Assembly (NCBI RefSeq): GCF_903469665.1 | Contig: NZ_CAGKLC010000004.1 | Span: forward strand, 1-64,000 | From: Flavobacterium sp. UGB4466 | Lineage (GTDB): Bacteria; Bacteroidota; Bacteroidia; Flavobacteriales; Flavobacteriaceae | Direction: 5' to 3' | Length of the DNA: 64,000 bases | Shown: in pieces, positions 7,481-15,531 of the stretch | How positions within the stretch are numbered: position 1 is the first letter of the stretch | Layout: the number at the start of each line of letters is the position of its first letter | The notes under the pieces: model-generated | The model's database searches: none | What the model was told of the DNA's origin: nothing | What the model saw: the letters and a program-made list of their open reading frames with translations, nothing else | Made by a program: the position numbers and the translations under genes

Positions 7481-8260
7481 ATGAACATTTTAGATAAAAT
7501 AATTGTAGATAAAAAACGAGAAGTCGTTCTGAAAAAATCAATCATTCCCGTTTCACAATTGGAAGCTTCTGTATTTTTTGGAAGAGGAACGATTTCTTTA
7601 AGTCAAAAACTGAAGACAAGTTCGACAGGAATAATTGCAGAGCACAAACGCCGTTCGCCGTCTAAATCTGTAATCAATCATAGCTTCACAGTAGAAGAAG
7701 TTGTTAAAGGATATGAGAATGCAGGCGCCTGTGGAATTTCAGTTTTAACTGATGGAAAATACTTTGGCGGTTCATTAGACGATTTACTTCTGGCAAGAGC
7801 AAGTGTAAATATTCCGCTTTTGCGAAAAGAATTTATCGTCGATGAATATCAGATTTTAGAAGCCAAAGCATACGGAGCCGATTTAATTTTACTGATTGCA
7901 GCCGTTTTAACCCGCGAAGAAATCAAATCCTTATCGGAATTTGCCAAACAATTAGGGTTAGAAGTTTTACTGGAAGTACACAATCAGGAAGAATTAGAGA
8001 AATCTATAATGCCGAGTTTAGATATGATTGGCGTGAACAACAGAAATCTGAAAACCTTTGAAGTAAGTCTGGATTTCAGCAAACAACTGGCCGCTCAAAT
8101 CCCGAATGATTTTGTAAAAGTTTCAGAAAGCGGAATTTCATCTATTGAAGCCATTTCGGAATTAAGACCCTATGGTTACAGTGGTTTCCTAATCGGAGAA
8201 AACTTTATGAAAACAGATAATGCCGGTCAGGCAGCAACTGAATTTATTAGACAGCTGTAG
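7481..8260 (+). CDS. trpC: Indole-3-glycerol phosphate synthase
   Basis: A 259-residue (beta/alpha)8 enzyme that closes the indole ring from CdRP. Conserved active-site segments are IIAEHKRRSPSKS (51-63, catalytic Lys56), LLRKEFIVDEYQI, LLEVHNQEE, GVNNRNLKTFEV and VSESGI near the C-terminus. It is monofunctional, since TrpF is encoded separately by the next gene. Normal length and no frame disruption. Confidence 0.95.
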   Translation: MNILDKIIVDKKREVVLKKSIIPVSQLEASVFFGRGTISLSQKLKTSSTGIIAEHKRRSPSKSVINHSFTVEEVVKGYENAGACGISVLTDGKYFGGSLDDLLLARASVNIPLLRKEFIVDEYQILEAKAYGADLILLIAAVLTREEIKSLSEFAKQLGLEVLLEVHNQEELEKSIMPSLDMIGVNNRNLKTFEVSLDFSKQLAAQIPNDFVKVSESGISSIEAISELRPYGYSGFLIGENFMKTDNAGQAATEFIRQL

Positions 8261-8421
8261 GCTGTAGGCTGTAAGCTTTAAGCCGTAAGCTGAAAACCGA
8301 AAAACTTTCTTAACATTACTAATTTAGCCTAAAGCTTACTGCTTAAACTCTAACCAATCGATAAAAAATAATACGGCATGAAACAAAAGCTTATAGCTTA
8401 ATGCCTATTGCTTAAAGCATA
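8261..8421. repeat. Palindromic intergenic element, GTAAGC family
   Basis: The trpC-trpF gap starts at the trpC stop codon with iterated GCTGTAGGCTGTAAGCTTTA-type units. It ends with their approximate inverse (AGCTTATAGCTTAATGCC and TTGCTTAAAGC, 8388-8418); central copies GCCTAAAGCTTACTGC lie at 8326-8343. Unit and arms are degenerate. It resembles the other trp gap elements in design but not in sequence. Confidence 0.65.
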
Positions 8422-8434
8422 AAAATAAAAAAAA

Positions 8435-9097
8435 ATGAAACTAAAAATATGCGGCATGAAATATCCCGACAATATACTCGAAACAGGAGCACTCCTGCCC
8501 GATTATATGGGATTTATTTTCTGGAAAAAATCCGCACGTTATTTTGACGGAACGATTCCGGAATTGATTCATACCATCAAGAAAACTGGTGTTTTTGTAG
8601 ATGAAACGGTTGATAACGTATTATCAACAGCAGACAAGTATCATTTACAGGCCGTTCAGTTACATGGAAAGGAAACCGTAGAATTTTGCCAGGAACTGAG
8701 AGCTAAGATCGATGCCAAAATTGATGTGACTATTGAAATCATAAAAACATTCTCGATAGATGAACATTTTGATTTTGAAATTCTGGCACCTTTTGAAAAG
8801 GTTTGCGATTATTTTCTGTTTGATACAAAAGGAAAATTACCGGGCGGAAACGGAACCACTTTTGACTGGAAAATACTGGAAAATTATAAATCTGAGAAAC
8901 CAATCTTTTTGAGCGGTGGCATCGGAATTGAAGAAATACCTGCGATAAAGAACCTCAAAGTGCCTATTTACGCTATCGACGTAAACAGTAAATTTGAGAC
9001 AGAACCAGGATTAAAAAATATAAGTCTATTAAGAAAGTTTCAGAAAAATCTAAAACCTGCTACTTTAAACCCAAAACAACTATACAATGAATTATAA
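8435..9097 (+). CDS. trpF: Phosphoribosylanthranilate isomerase
   Basis: A 220-residue TIM-barrel enzyme catalysing the Amadori rearrangement of PRA to CdRP. Visible are KICGMKYPDN with catalytic Cys6, GVFVDET with the catalytic Asp, VQLHG, FDTKGKLPGGNGTTFDW and FLSGGIG (phosphate binding), and IDVNSKFE at the end. Its last codons overlap trpB by 11 bp, suggesting translational coupling. The C-terminal tail after FETEPGLKN is slightly longer than in many homologues. Confidence 0.94.
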   Translation: MKLKICGMKYPDNILETGALLPDYMGFIFWKKSARYFDGTIPELIHTIKKTGVFVDETVDNVLSTADKYHLQAVQLHGKETVEFCQELRAKIDAKIDVTIEIIKTFSIDEHFDFEILAPFEKVCDYFLFDTKGKLPGGNGTTFDWKILENYKSEKPIFLSGGIGIEEIPAIKNLKVPIYAIDVNSKFETEPGLKNISLLRKFQKNLKPATLNPKQLYNEL

Positions 9098-10268
9098 TGT
9101 TAACGAAAAAGGATATTACGGAGAGTTTGGAGGCGCCTATATACCCGAAATGCTTTATCCGAATGTAGAAGAATTACGTCAGAATTATCTAAAAATAACA
9201 AGCGAACCAGATTTTAAAGCAGAATTTGACCAATTACTAAGAGATTATGTAGGTCGTCCTAGTCCGCTTTATTTTGCAAAACGTTTGTCGGAGAAGTACA
9301 ATACTAAGATATATCTGAAAAGAGAAGATTTAAATCATACCGGGGCACATAAAGTCAATAATACTATTGGACAAATTCTGGTTGCCAAACGCTTGGGTAA
9401 AAAAAGAATTATCGCCGAAACTGGTGCCGGTCAGCATGGTGTGGCAACCGCTACAGTATGTGCTTTAATGGGAATGGAATGTATCGTGTATATGGGTGAA
9501 ATTGACATCGCACGTCAGGCACCAAACGTGGCACGTATGAAAATGTTAGGCGCCGAAGTTCGTCCGGCACTTTCAGGCTCCAAAACATTAAAAGATGCTA
9601 CCAATGAGGCGATTCGTGATTGGATTAACAATCCCGTAGATACACATTATATCATAGGTTCAGCAATTGGACCACACCCCTATCCCGATATGGTTACCCG
9701 TTTTCAAAGTGTTATTTCAGAAGAAATCAAATGGCAGTTAAAAGCAAAAGAAGGACGTGAAAATCCTGATTATGTAGTAGCTTGTATTGGTGGAGGAAGT
9801 AATGCGGCCGGAACTTATTATCACTTTCTACACGAACCTGAAGTGGGAATTATTGCCGTAGAAGCTGCCGGAAAAGGTGTAGACAGCGGTCATAGCGCCG
9901 CCACCAGTAAATTAGGGAAAATGGGAATTATTCACGGCTGTAAAACCCTTTTAATGCAAACTCCGGACGGACAAATCACCGAACCGTATTCTATTTCTGC
10001 CGGTCTTGATTATCCCGGAGTTGGTCCTATGCATGCCCATCTGGCGCAAACCGGTCGCGGGGAATTCTTTTCTGTAACTGATGATGATGCAATGAACGCA
10101 GGTTTACAGCTTACCAAACTGGAAGGAATTATTCCGGCAATTGAAAGTGCACATGCTTTTGCTGTTTTAGATCAGAAGAAATTCAAGCCAAGCGATATTG
10201 TAGTGATCAGTCTTTCCGGTCGTGGAGATAAGGATTTAGACAATTATATTGATTATTTTAAATTGTAA
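9087..10268 (+). CDS. trpB: Tryptophan synthase beta subunit
   Basis: A 393-residue PLP enzyme that joins indole and serine. The PLP lysine is Lys89 in LNHTGAHKVNN. The phosphate-binding loop GGGSNAAG and the TGRGEFFSVTDDDA and ISLSGRGDKDL segments are all present. Length and motifs correspond to TrpB1, the form partnered by TrpA. It overlaps trpF by 11 bp. trpA is not adjacent but 1.2 kb downstream, separated by two unrelated genes. Confidence 0.96.
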   Translation: MNYNVNEKGYYGEFGGAYIPEMLYPNVEELRQNYLKITSEPDFKAEFDQLLRDYVGRPSPLYFAKRLSEKYNTKIYLKREDLNHTGAHKVNNTIGQILVAKRLGKKRIIAETGAGQHGVATATVCALMGMECIVYMGEIDIARQAPNVARMKMLGAEVRPALSGSKTLKDATNEAIRDWINNPVDTHYIIGSAIGPHPYPDMVTRFQSVISEEIKWQLKAKEGRENPDYVVACIGGGSNAAGTYYHFLHEPEVGIIAVEAAGKGVDSGHSAATSKLGKMGIIHGCKTLLMQTPDGQITEPYSISAGLDYPGVGPMHAHLAQTGRGEFFSVTDDDAMNAGLQLTKLEGIIPAIESAHAFAVLDQKKFKPSDIVVISLSGRGDKDLDNYIDYFKL

Positions 10269-10281
10269 TAAGATAGCAACT

Positions 10282-10602
10282 ATGGAAAAGTTATTCTCTT
10301 ACGGAACATTGCGATCAAAAGAAATTCAGATGCGCCTTTTTAACAAGGTGTTAATCGGAACCCGAGATCAGCTTCATGGTCACAAACTAAAAAGTCTGCA
10401 AATCGAAGAAGAATTTGGAATGGCAGATTATGTTGTAGTTGTACCAAGCGCATCCTCTACGGACCCTATACACGGTGTTGTTTTTGACGTCACAAATGCC
10501 GATTTAGCCAAAGTAGATCTATTCGAATCTAATGCGTATAAAAGAGTTCAGGTAACCTTGAATTCCGGAACAGTTGCCTGGATTTATATCGAAAACAAAT
10601 AA
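10282..10602 (+). CDS. Gamma-glutamylcyclotransferase-like (AIG2/YtfP) protein
   Basis: The start chosen (ATG at 10282) gives MEKLFSYGTLRSKEIQ, where YGTLR is the hallmark substrate-binding loop of the gamma-glutamylcyclotransferase-like fold. The 106-residue size fits the small AIG2-like/YtfP branch. The segment VDLFESNAYKRVQV contains the conserved acidic residue and Y-x-R pattern of the domain. A frame open further upstream overlaps trpB and adds no conserved sequence. Enzymes of this fold cyclise gamma-glutamyl amines; the true substrate is unknown. It lies between trpB and a nitrilase-like gene (9-bp gap), possibly a small amide-handling pair within the trp transcript. Confidence 0.8.
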   Translation: MEKLFSYGTLRSKEIQMRLFNKVLIGTRDQLHGHKLKSLQIEEEFGMADYVVVVPSASSTDPIHGVVFDVTNADLAKVDLFESNAYKRVQVTLNSGTVAWIYIENK

Positions 10603-10611
10603 TTCTATACC

Positions 10612-11349
10612 ATGATTCTGGCAGCAGCACAAACAAAACCACTCCGCGGGGATATTGATTCCAACTTATTAGAGCACTATCGTCTTGTTGAACTAGCCGT
10701 TCAGAATGGAGCAAAATTAATTGCATTTCCTGAAATGTCAATCACGGGTTACGAAAGAGAGTGCGCTCAAAAACTAGCGTTTCAAAAAGACGATTCGAGA
10801 TTAGATCGTTTAAGAAAATTAGCCATAGAAAATAATATCGTCATCATTGCAGGAGCACCAATCCAAATTGAAACAAAATTATTTATCGGCGAATTTATTA
10901 TTGCTCCGGACAATTCTGTTTCGATATACACCAAGCAATTTTTGCATGAAGGAGAAGACGATTTTTTTCAATCTTCGTTTGATTATAATCCGATGATTGA
11001 AATTGAAAATCAGAAAATTTCATTTGCTATTTGTGCTGATATTGACCATCCGCTGCATCCGCAAAATGCATGTAAGAGAGAAGCAAATATTTATATTGCC
11101 AGTATTTTCTTTTCGCCAAACGGGATTCCAAATGCTTACAGGCATTTACAAAGTTATGCCGAGAAACATCAATTGAATGTGCTGATGTCTAATTTCAGCG
11201 GAGAATCGTGGGGATCACCATCAGCCGGACAAAGTGCTTTCTGGAATAATAAAGGTGAGCTTATTGGGCAGATGAACGATACAGATTCGGGAATATTATT
11301 AGTCGAAAAACTAAATGAGGATTGGACAAGTAAGATTTTAAAAAAATAA
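10612..11349 (+). CDS. Carbon-nitrogen hydrolase (nitrilase superfamily)
   Basis: A 245-residue member of the nitrilase/amidase superfamily. The Glu-Lys-Cys triad is readable as Glu41 in AFPEMSITGYE, Lys108 in YTKQFLHEGE, and Cys141 in FAICADIDHP. The short length and ICADIDHP motif fit amidase-like branches more than true nitrilases. It would be cytosolic and hydrolyse an amide or nitrile; the substrate is unknown. It follows the GGCT-like gene by 9 bp and is separated from trpA by a palindromic repeat. An involvement with indole-derived amides is conceivable but not shown. Confidence 0.82.
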   Translation: MILAAAQTKPLRGDIDSNLLEHYRLVELAVQNGAKLIAFPEMSITGYERECAQKLAFQKDDSRLDRLRKLAIENNIVIIAGAPIQIETKLFIGEFIIAPDNSVSIYTKQFLHEGEDDFFQSSFDYNPMIEIENQKISFAICADIDHPLHPQNACKREANIYIASIFFSPNGIPNAYRHLQSYAEKHQLNVLMSNFSGESWGSPSAGQSAFWNNKGELIGQMNDTDSGILLVEKLNEDWTSKILKK

Positions 11350-11355
11350 AAATAA

Positions 11356-11427
11356 TGCCACAGATTTCAAAGATTTTAACAGATTAAACTATTAAAAAAA
11401 TGGTTGAAATCCTTTTAATCTGTGGCA
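11356..11427. repeat. Palindromic intergenic element, TGCCAC family
   Basis: Inverted arms at 11356-11380 and 11403-11427 start with TGCCACAGATT and match in 21 of 25 positions; the loop is 22 nt. The ends resemble the TGCCACGAATT and TGCCACAAATT elements at 18219-18581 and 45135-45184. It fills the gap before trpA. Confidence 0.75.
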
Positions 11428-11443
11428 CAAAAAACATAATAAA

Positions 11444-12205
11444 ATGAACAGAATAACTCAAAAATTACAAGAAGATAAAAAGATTCTTTCTATTTATTTC
11501 TCAGCGGGATATCCCAATTTGAATGATACCGTTCCCATCATTCAGGATTTAGAAAAAAATGGTGTTGATTTAATCGAAATTGGCTTGCCTTTTAGTGATC
11601 CTTTGGCTGATGGTCCAACCATTCAGGCGAGTTCAACACAGGCACTTCACAATGGAATGACTACCCAAATTCTTTTTGATCAGTTGAAAAACATCCGCGA
11701 AAGCGTAAAAATTCCGTTAATTATTATGGGGTACTTCAACCCGATGCTGCAATACGGAATCGAAGAATTTTGTAAAAAATGTGCCGAAATTGGTATCGAC
11801 GGCTTAATTATTCCGGATTTACCTGTTGATGTTTACGCAGACGAATACAAAGCAATTTTCGAAAAATACGGTTTAATCAATGTTTTCCTGATTACCCCTC
11901 AAACGTCAGAAGAGCGTATACATTTTATCGACAGCGTTTCAAATGGATTCATTTATATGGTGAGTTCAGCCAGCGTAACGGGTTCTCAGGCCGGTTTCGG
12001 AAATACTCAGGAAAGTTATTTCGAAAGAATTGCCCAAATGAATCTTAAAAACCCACAAATTGTAGGTTTTGGAATTTCAAACAAAGAAACATTTGATCAG
12101 GCTACTAAATATGCCAAAGGGGCTATTATCGGAAGTGCGTTTATCAAACATTTAAGTGAAAACGGTTCTGGAAAAATTAGAGAATTTGTTGGAGAGATTA
12201 GATAA
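11444..12205 (+). CDS. trpA: Tryptophan synthase alpha subunit
   Basis: A 253-residue TIM-barrel lyase that releases indole from indole-3-glycerol phosphate for TrpB. The catalytic acids are Glu45 in IEIGLPFSDPLADGP and Asp56 in the same segment. The downstream phosphate-binding FGISNKE and GAIIGSAFIK are present. It is the last gene of the trp operon, followed after about 150 bp by a terminator. Slightly shorter than enterobacterial TrpA, as usual in Bacteroidota. Confidence 0.95.
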   Translation: MNRITQKLQEDKKILSIYFSAGYPNLNDTVPIIQDLEKNGVDLIEIGLPFSDPLADGPTIQASSTQALHNGMTTQILFDQLKNIRESVKIPLIIMGYFNPMLQYGIEEFCKKCAEIGIDGLIIPDLPVDVYADEYKAIFEKYGLINVFLITPQTSEERIHFIDSVSNGFIYMVSSASVTGSQAGFGNTQESYFERIAQMNLKNPQIVGFGISNKETFDQATKYAKGAIIGSAFIKHLSENGSGKIREFVGEIR

Positions 12206-12239
12206 TTAATTTTTCTACTAAATATATAATACTGTCTAG

Positions 12240-12345
12240 TTTGTCATTTCTCCTCCGTCGAAATCACACTCGTAATTCGACAAAGATTGACTATTATGCA
12301 GGAGGAATTTCTTATGCGATTTCTCCCTTCGGTCGAAATGACAAA
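12240..12345. repeat. Palindromic intergenic repeat, GTCATTTC family
   Basis: Perfect 11-bp ends TTTGTCATTTC (12240-12250) and its complement (12335-12345) enclose further imperfect inverted sequence (TCCGTCGAAATCACACTCGT and CTTCGGTCGAAATG). I recall elements of this kind as common in flavobacterial genomes. It lies between trpA and its terminator. Confidence 0.7.
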
Positions 12346-12353
12346 AAACCATT

Positions 12354-12388
12354 AAAAGCTGAAAACAGGTCTGTTTTCAGCTTTTTTT
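12354..12388 (+). terminator. Terminator of the trp operon
   Basis: A 15-bp stem (12354-12368 AAAAGCTGAAAACAG; complement 12371-12385) with a very tight loop is followed by T residues. It closes the trp transcript and precedes the TetR promoter. Confidence 0.88.
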
Positions 12389-12437
12389 GTGCAAAATTAT
12401 CACGCTTAAAAAGTGTTAATATTTTGTTAAAATAAAA

Positions 12438-12475
12438 TTAAACAACTGTTTAATTTAAACGCTTGTTTAATTTTG
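12438..12475 (+). promoter_or_regulatory. Operators and -7 box of the TetR/efflux operon
   Basis: Two related 16-bp imperfect palindromes, TTAAACAACTGTTTAA (12438-12453) and TTAAACGCTTGTTTAA (12455-12470), start 17 bp apart. A -7 box TAATTTTG (12468-12475) overlaps the second. No good -33 TTG is present at the right distance. A TetR dimer or pair of dimers bound here would block transcription; assignment to the next gene is inferred from position. Confidence 0.65.
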
Positions 12476-12496
12476 TACCCGATTAGAAACAATACC

Positions 12497-13126
12497 ATGT
12501 TAAACTTAGAATTAAACGATAAAAAAATTCAAATTCTGGAAGTTGCTGAAAAGCTATTCTCAGAAAAAGGATTTGAAGGGACTTCGATACGGGATATCTC
12601 CAAACATGCAAAAATTAATATTGCAATGGTTTCGTATTACTTTGGCTCTAAAGAAAGACTACTGGAAGCCCTTATTATTTACAAAACTGCCGATTTAAAG
12701 CTTCAACTTGAAAATTTATTACAGGAAAATATTGAACCTCTCGATAAAGTCAATAAATTAATCGAAATTTACATTACGAGAATAAGCTGTAACAAAGGGA
12801 TTTTCAGAGTTTTACACTTTGAACTTAACTCTAAAAAAAGAGAGAAAAGTATGATCGCCTTCACAGAACTTAAAAAAGGAAATTTAAAATCGGTTGAGAG
12901 TATTATTGCACAGGGGCAGTCTAAAGGAGTTTTTAGAAAAGATGTAATTATTCCACTCATTACTCCTACCATCATTGGAACCTTTTTTCACTTTCACATG
13001 AATAGGCCTTTTTTTGAGGAACTATTAAATTTAAAAACAGAAGAGATGTACAACGAGTACATCAAAACCAGTCTTACAAAGCACATTCAACAAACTATAA
13101 AAGCGCTACTTGTTTATGAAAATTAG
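12497..13126 (+). CDS. TetR/AcrR family regulator of the adjacent efflux operon
   Basis: The start at ATG 12497 gives a 209-residue protein; an upstream TTG in the -7 box is rejected. The N-terminal TetR helix-turn-helix is clear: IQILEVAEKLFSEKGFEGTS, then IRDISKHAKINIAMVSYYFGSKERLLEAL. The C-terminal ligand domain resembles the TetR_C family with VNKLIEIYI. It overlaps the TolC gene by 11 bp, so repressor and efflux pump are translationally linked. It probably represses the operon until a toxic substrate binds; the substrate is unknown. Confidence 0.9.
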   Translation: MLNLELNDKKIQILEVAEKLFSEKGFEGTSIRDISKHAKINIAMVSYYFGSKERLLEALIIYKTADLKLQLENLLQENIEPLDKVNKLIEIYITRISCNKGIFRVLHFELNSKKREKSMIAFTELKKGNLKSVESIIAQGQSKGVFRKDVIIPLITPTIIGTFFHFHMNRPFFEELLNLKTEEMYNEYIKTSLTKHIQQTIKALLVYEN

Positions 13127-14435
13127 TCAATTAATGCTCTTTGGGGTTTTCTTCATCGGAATTTCGTCAATAGAAGCACAAGAGAAAACAAGTTTAACCT
13201 TAGGCGAGGCCGTAAAAATGGCTTGGGAAAAAAGTAACGAAGTTACACTTGCCAACTCTAAGGTAAACACAAAAAAATACGAATTAAAAAGCGTAAAAGA
13301 CAATCAATACCCGGATATTAAAATTTCCGGTCAATACCAACGTCTTACAAAGGCATCGATTACTATGCCAAATCAAAGTGAAAATGCATCTATCGCATCT
13401 CCGGACAGAGCAATGTTTGGAATGGCAACTTTGAGTCTTCCTTTATTTTCAGGATTCAAAATTCAGAATAGTATTGAAGCCTACGATAACTTGTACGAAG
13501 CGGAAAATGCTACTGCTGCCAAAACGAAAGAGGATGTTGCTTTAAAAGTAATTACCTATTACACTGCTTTGTACAAAGCTCAAAAAACATTGGATGTTTT
13601 AAATGAAAATCAAAAAAGTGCGAAACAACGTGTTACTGATTTTACAGAATTGGAGAAGAATGGAATTATTCCAAGAAATGATTTATTAAAGTCTCAATTA
13701 CTGGTTTCAAAAACACAATTATCTATTGATGAAGCCACTAACAATCTTAACAATATCAACTTCTATCTAACGACTTTATTAAAGTTAGACCCTAACACAA
13801 AACTGCAGGTTAATGAAGCTGATTTTTTCAACTTAAAAACAAGCAATGCACCAACATCAGATGCAATAGCTCTTGAAAACAGAAAAGATTTAGAAGCAAT
13901 TCGTTTGCAGCAAAAAGCTACTGAGTCAAATATCAAAGTAGCAAAGGCTGCCTATTATCCTACATTAGCCTTACTTGGCGGTTATACGGCACTGGACCTT
14001 AAAGACATCATAACGGTGAGATATGCTATGAACTTTGGATTAGGTTTAACTTATGACTTATCCGGAATTTACAAAAACAGTGCCCATGTACGAGTAGCGG
14101 AAAGCAAAGCTCTGGAAGTTAAAAATAGTGAGGCTGTAATGACGGACCGTATTAAAATTGAAGTTCAAAAATCAATTGAAGATTATGATTTGGCTATAAA
14201 TCAAAGTGTGGTTTACGATGAAGCTCTTCAACAGGCAAGTGAAAATTACAGACTTGTAAAAGATAAGTTTGACAATGGTTTATCAGATACTAATGATTTG
14301 GTTGAAGCTGACGTTGAACAATTAAGCGCTAAAATAAATACCGCATTATCAAAAGCTACTATCATTCAAAAATATTACGAATTACTTTCGGTATCCGGAC
14401 AATTATCACAATCATTCAATCTTTCTAAAATATAA
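13116..14435 (+). CDS. TolC family outer-membrane efflux protein
   Basis: Starting at ATG 13116, this 439-residue protein has a signal peptide ending IEAQ. It contains the duplicated TolC/OEP repeat: LTLGEAVKMAWEKSNEVTLANSKV begins the first half, and about 230 residues later the second half repeats the coiled-coil pattern (ATESNIKVAKAAYYPTLALLGGY). It should form a trimeric outer-membrane channel with a periplasmic alpha-helical tunnel. It precedes the adaptor gene by 12 bp, making a complete tripartite pump with the next two genes. Confidence 0.9.
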   Translation: MKISQLMLFGVFFIGISSIEAQEKTSLTLGEAVKMAWEKSNEVTLANSKVNTKKYELKSVKDNQYPDIKISGQYQRLTKASITMPNQSENASIASPDRAMFGMATLSLPLFSGFKIQNSIEAYDNLYEAENATAAKTKEDVALKVITYYTALYKAQKTLDVLNENQKSAKQRVTDFTELEKNGIIPRNDLLKSQLLVSKTQLSIDEATNNLNNINFYLTTLLKLDPNTKLQVNEADFFNLKTSNAPTSDAIALENRKDLEAIRLQQKATESNIKVAKAAYYPTLALLGGYTALDLKDIITVRYAMNFGLGLTYDLSGIYKNSAHVRVAESKALEVKNSEAVMTDRIKIEVQKSIEDYDLAINQSVVYDEALQQASENYRLVKDKFDNGLSDTNDLVEADVEQLSAKINTALSKATIIQKYYELLSVSGQLSQSFNLSKI

Positions 14436-14447
14436 TCGACAGCTCTC

Positions 14448-15527
14448 ATGGAAAAGAAAAAAACAAATACTAAATTCATCATTATACTAGCCGTTTTGGT
14501 TTTAGTGGGCGGAACTTACGGAATAACTAAGTACATGCATTCTTTAGCTCACGAAGAAACGGACGATGCTCAAATCGAGAAAAAAATGAATCCGATTATT
14601 CCAAGAGTATCGGGATATATTAGTAAAGTATACGTAAAAGATAATGATTTTGTAAAAAAAGGTGATACTTTGTTTACGATTGATAAAAGAGATTATCAGT
14701 TAAAAATAGATGAGGCTAATGCTGCTTTATTAGGCGCTGAAGGACAATACGAAGCTGCAAAAGCTGACATTGGAAGCGCTAGTGCAAGCATCTCTGTATC
14801 GGATGCGCAAATGAGATCTGCAACTGGTTCTATCGAAAGCGCAAAAATTAGATTAAGACAGATTACAAACGATTACAACCGTTACAATAATTTGTACAAA
14901 ACACATACGATTACAAAACAACAATACGAACAGGCTCTATCTGCAAAAGAAGAAGCCGAAAACCAGGTACGTGTTTTGCAAGATCAACAACGAGCTAGTT
15001 CTTACCAAAAATCAGTAATTCAATCGAAATCAAAAGTTTCTGACAAACAAACTGAAGTAGCTTCCGCTAATATCAAAAAAGCGAAAACAATGTTAGACGT
15101 TGCTCATTTAAACCTTAGCTATACGGTTGTAACTGCTGCAATTGACGGACAGGTTTCTAAAGTAGACATTCAACCAGGACAATTAGTTCAACCGGGACAA
15201 TCTTTATTCTACATCATCAACAACAATGAAGCTTGGGTTGTAGCTAACTTCAAAGAAACGCAATTAAACAAAATGGTTGCCGGACAAAAAGTAAGTCTAA
15301 AAGTGGATGCTTATCCAAACTATGAATTTAAAGGTACTGTAACCTCTTTTTCTCCTGCAACGGGATCTCGTTTTTCTTTATTACCTCCTGATAATGCAAC
15401 CGGTAACTTCGTAAAAACAATTCAAAGACTACCCGTAAAAATTAGTTTAGACGAATCAAACGATCCTGAGAAAGTAAAATTACTAAGACCAGGGATGAAT
15501 GTTGATGTAGATGTACATTTAAAATAA
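14448..15527 (+). CDS. HlyD/EmrA-type periplasmic adaptor
   Basis: A 359-residue membrane fusion protein. One N-terminal membrane anchor (about 9-28) is followed by the barrel-sandwich motif ETDDAQIEKKMNPIIPRVSGYI. A long coiled coil (about 95-215) comes next, then the second half YTVVTAAIDGQVSKVDIQPGQ and a beta-barrel domain. This is the EmrA/HlyD_D23 pattern. It links the inner-membrane transporter encoded 4 bp downstream to the TolC protein encoded upstream. Confidence 0.92.
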   Translation: MEKKKTNTKFIIILAVLVLVGGTYGITKYMHSLAHEETDDAQIEKKMNPIIPRVSGYISKVYVKDNDFVKKGDTLFTIDKRDYQLKIDEANAALLGAEGQYEAAKADIGSASASISVSDAQMRSATGSIESAKIRLRQITNDYNRYNNLYKTHTITKQQYEQALSAKEEAENQVRVLQDQQRASSYQKSVIQSKSKVSDKQTEVASANIKKAKTMLDVAHLNLSYTVVTAAIDGQVSKVDIQPGQLVQPGQSLFYIINNNEAWVVANFKETQLNKMVAGQKVSLKVDAYPNYEFKGTVTSFSPATGSRFSLLPPDNATGNFVKTIQRLPVKISLDESNDPEKVKLLRPGMNVDVDVHLK

Positions 15528-15531
15528 CATA

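Noticed and set aside
5017..8421. CRISPR array in the trp gaps
   Set aside because: Units are short and degenerate, arranged as inverted arms without spacers of equal length; no cas gene is present.
12241..12435. A 64-codon open frame between trpA and the TetR gene
   Set aside because: It lies entirely in a palindromic repeat and the trp terminator and has no protein-like features.
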